Source of the DNA: Thiolapillus brandeum
GTDB taxonomy: Bacteria > Pseudomonadota > Gammaproteobacteria > Chromatiales > Chromatiaceae
Direction: 5' to 3'
DNA length: 64,000 bases
Assembly (NCBI RefSeq): GCF_000828615.1
Contig: NZ_AP012273.1
Location: 2,728,001-2,792,000 of the forward strand
The notes under the pieces: generated by a model
Told to the model about the DNA's origin: nothing
Databases searched by the model: none
The model's input: only the letters and a program-made list of their open reading frames with translations
Part shown: piece after piece, positions 62,902-64,000 of the stretch
How positions within the stretch are numbered: the first letter of the stretch is position 1
Layout of the letters: every line of letters begins with the position of its first letter
Made by a program: the position numbers and the translations under genes

Positions 62902-63786
62902 ATGACCGCTCTTTACCAGTCCGATATTTCAGGTCTCGAACTCATCAACCGTGGCAAGGTGCGCGATATCTATGCCGTGGATGAGCAGACCATGCTCATT
63001 GTCACCTCTGACCGACTTTCGGCCTTCGACGTGATTCTTCCCCAGCCCATTCCCGGCAAGGGCGAAGTGTTGACCCGGGTATCGACCTTCTGGTTCCGGC
63101 GCATGGCCCATGTTCTCCCCAACCATCTCACGGACATTCCTCTGCAGGACGTGGTGACAGACGCGGACGAAAGGGCGGCCCTGGGCGACCGGGCCATCGT
63201 AGTGCGGCGCCTCAAGCCCCTGCCCGTGGAAGCTATCGTGCGTGGCTACATTATCGGTTCGGGGTGGAAAGATTACCAGAAAAGCGGCCAGGTATGCGGC
63301 ATCGACCTGCCCCAGGGCCTGCAGCTGGCGGACAAATTGCCCGAGGCCATCTATACCCCCTCTACCAAGGCGGAACTGGGGGAACATGATGTCAATGTGG
63401 ATTTCGCCCACACGGTGAAACTCCTTGGCCGGGATCTCGCGGAACAGGTACGCGATGCCAGCCTGCGCATCTACACCGAAGCCGCGGCTTATGCCCTGGA
63501 GAAAGGCATCATAATCGCCGACACCAAGTTCGAGTTCGGCCTGGATGACAATGGCCGGTTGCACATCATCGACGAAGCCCTGACCCCGGATTCCTCCCGC
63601 TTCTGGCCCGCAGACCAGTACCGCCCCGGCATCAGCCCACCGAGCTTCGACAAGCAGTTCGTGCGCGATTATCTGGAGACCCTGGACTGGGACAAGACCC
63701 CTCCCGGCCCGGAACTGCCCGAGGAAATCATCCACAGGACTGCAGAAAAATATCGCGAGGCGGAGCAGCGTCTCACTGGCCGCTAG
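62902..63786 (+). CDS. purC: Phosphoribosylaminoimidazole-succinocarboxamide synthase (PurC)
   Basis: This 294-residue enzyme joins aspartate to CAIR in purine synthesis. It has [60 protein letters not shown] and [19 protein letters not shown], ending in [17 protein letters not shown]. The length is of the longer type (about 295) rather than the 237-residue E. coli form. It is followed nine bases later by a glutaredoxin-like gene. Confidence 0.96.
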   Translation: MTALYQSDISGLELINRGKVRDIYAVDEQTMLIVTSDRLSAFDVILPQPIPGKGEVLTRVSTFWFRRMAHVLPNHLTDIPLQDVVTDADERAALGDRAIVVRRLKPLPVEAIVRGYIIGSGWKDYQKSGQVCGIDLPQGLQLADKLPEAIYTPSTKAELGEHDVNVDFAHTVKLLGRDLAEQVRDASLRIYTEAAAYALEKGIIIADTKFEFGLDDNGRLHIIDEALTPDSSRFWPADQYRPGISPPSFDKQFVRDYLETLDWDKTPPGPELPEEIIHRTAEKYREAEQRLTGR

Positions 63787-63795
63787 GGCATAACC

Positions 63796-64000
63796 GTGAA
63801 GGCCAGGAAAACACCGCGCATCACCCTCTACTCCACCCACAGTTGCAGCCACTGCCGCCAACTCAGGGCCTGGTTGAAACAACAGGGCCTGGCGTTTCGG
63901 GAATTCGATATCCAGCGCAATGCGCGGGCCTTCAAGGAATTCCAGCGCCACGGCGGACGCAGCGTGCCCCTGCTGGTGGCGGGAGATCAGACCATCCGCG
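63796..64000 (+). CDS. Glutaredoxin-family protein, partial (3' end outside window)
   Basis: From GTG 63796 the frame encodes a thioredoxin fold start: RITLYSTHSCSHCRQLRAWL with a C-S-H-C active site near residue 17, then LAFREFDIQRNARAFKEFQR and GGRSVPLLVAGDQTIR, the cis-Pro region. It is cut by the window end at 68 residues. The active site C-x-x-C is glutaredoxin-like. Probably co-transcribed with purC. Confidence 0.75.
   Translation, partial: MKARKTPRITLYSTHSCSHCRQLRAWLKQQGLAFREFDIQRNARAFKEFQRHGGRSVPLLVAGDQTIR

Overview
The window is ordinary bacterial chromosome, most probably from a gammaproteobacterium. Evidence for this is the set of near-full-length homologues of metE/metR, algZ/algR, argH, amtB-glnK, ubiK-comM, tdh-kbl, yheS, typA and purC. 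A sulfur-oxidising or Chromatiales-like relative would fit, but that is inference from gene content. No rRNA, tRNA or CRISPR array was seen.

Region 1 (1-34055) is a large exopolysaccharide (EPS) locus of the kind usually associated with the XrtA/PEP-CTERM system. It has an initiating sugar transferase (280), a Wza-Wzz-kinase-like-outer-membrane-protein-DnaJ block on the minus strand (7037 to 1690), and an O-antigen-ligase-like polymerase (7395). It also has a flippase (19481), at least five glycosyltransferases, and deacetylase-like, formyltransferase-like, acetyltransferase-like and SGNH-like modifying enzymes. A secreted heparinase-like lyase is present, as are sugar-nucleotide genes for UDP-ManNAc (wecB) and UDP-GalNAc uronic acid (tviB/tviC). 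No exosortase or PEP-CTERM substrate is visible in the window, so those would have to lie outside it.

Inside this locus sits an accessory island (about 12166-14965). It contains an IS91-family transposase remnant, a complete integron attC site (13131-13189), an AT-rich cassette with two unknown membrane-anchored genes, the left part of a second attC, and a truncated IS110/IS1111-type transposase. The 6-base start of the cassette (TTAGCG) is exactly complementary to the left core of the attC at its far end (CGCTAAC). That match is expected of a real mobile gene cassette and makes this the best candidate in the window for an undescribed system.

Region 2 (34166-64000) is mostly core genome: metR/metE, the AlgZ/AlgR two-component system, argH, a nitrogen-control unit (porin, glnK, amtB) with a visible NtrC site and sigma-54 promoter, ubiK-comM, and tdh-kbl. 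It continues with a YfiR-domain hybrid kinase divergent from a TonB-dependent receptor, an HD-GYP response regulator, yheS, a run of small conserved genes, typA, an MbcA/ParS/Xre-type protein, purC and the start of a glutaredoxin-like gene.

Several intergenic regions are unusually structured. They are a five-hairpin array (48045-48191), a 162-bp MITE-like perfect-symmetry element (53115-53276), a nested inverted-repeat element (59321-59602), and a cluster of DnaA boxes next to an AT-rich palindrome upstream of typA (61675-61886).
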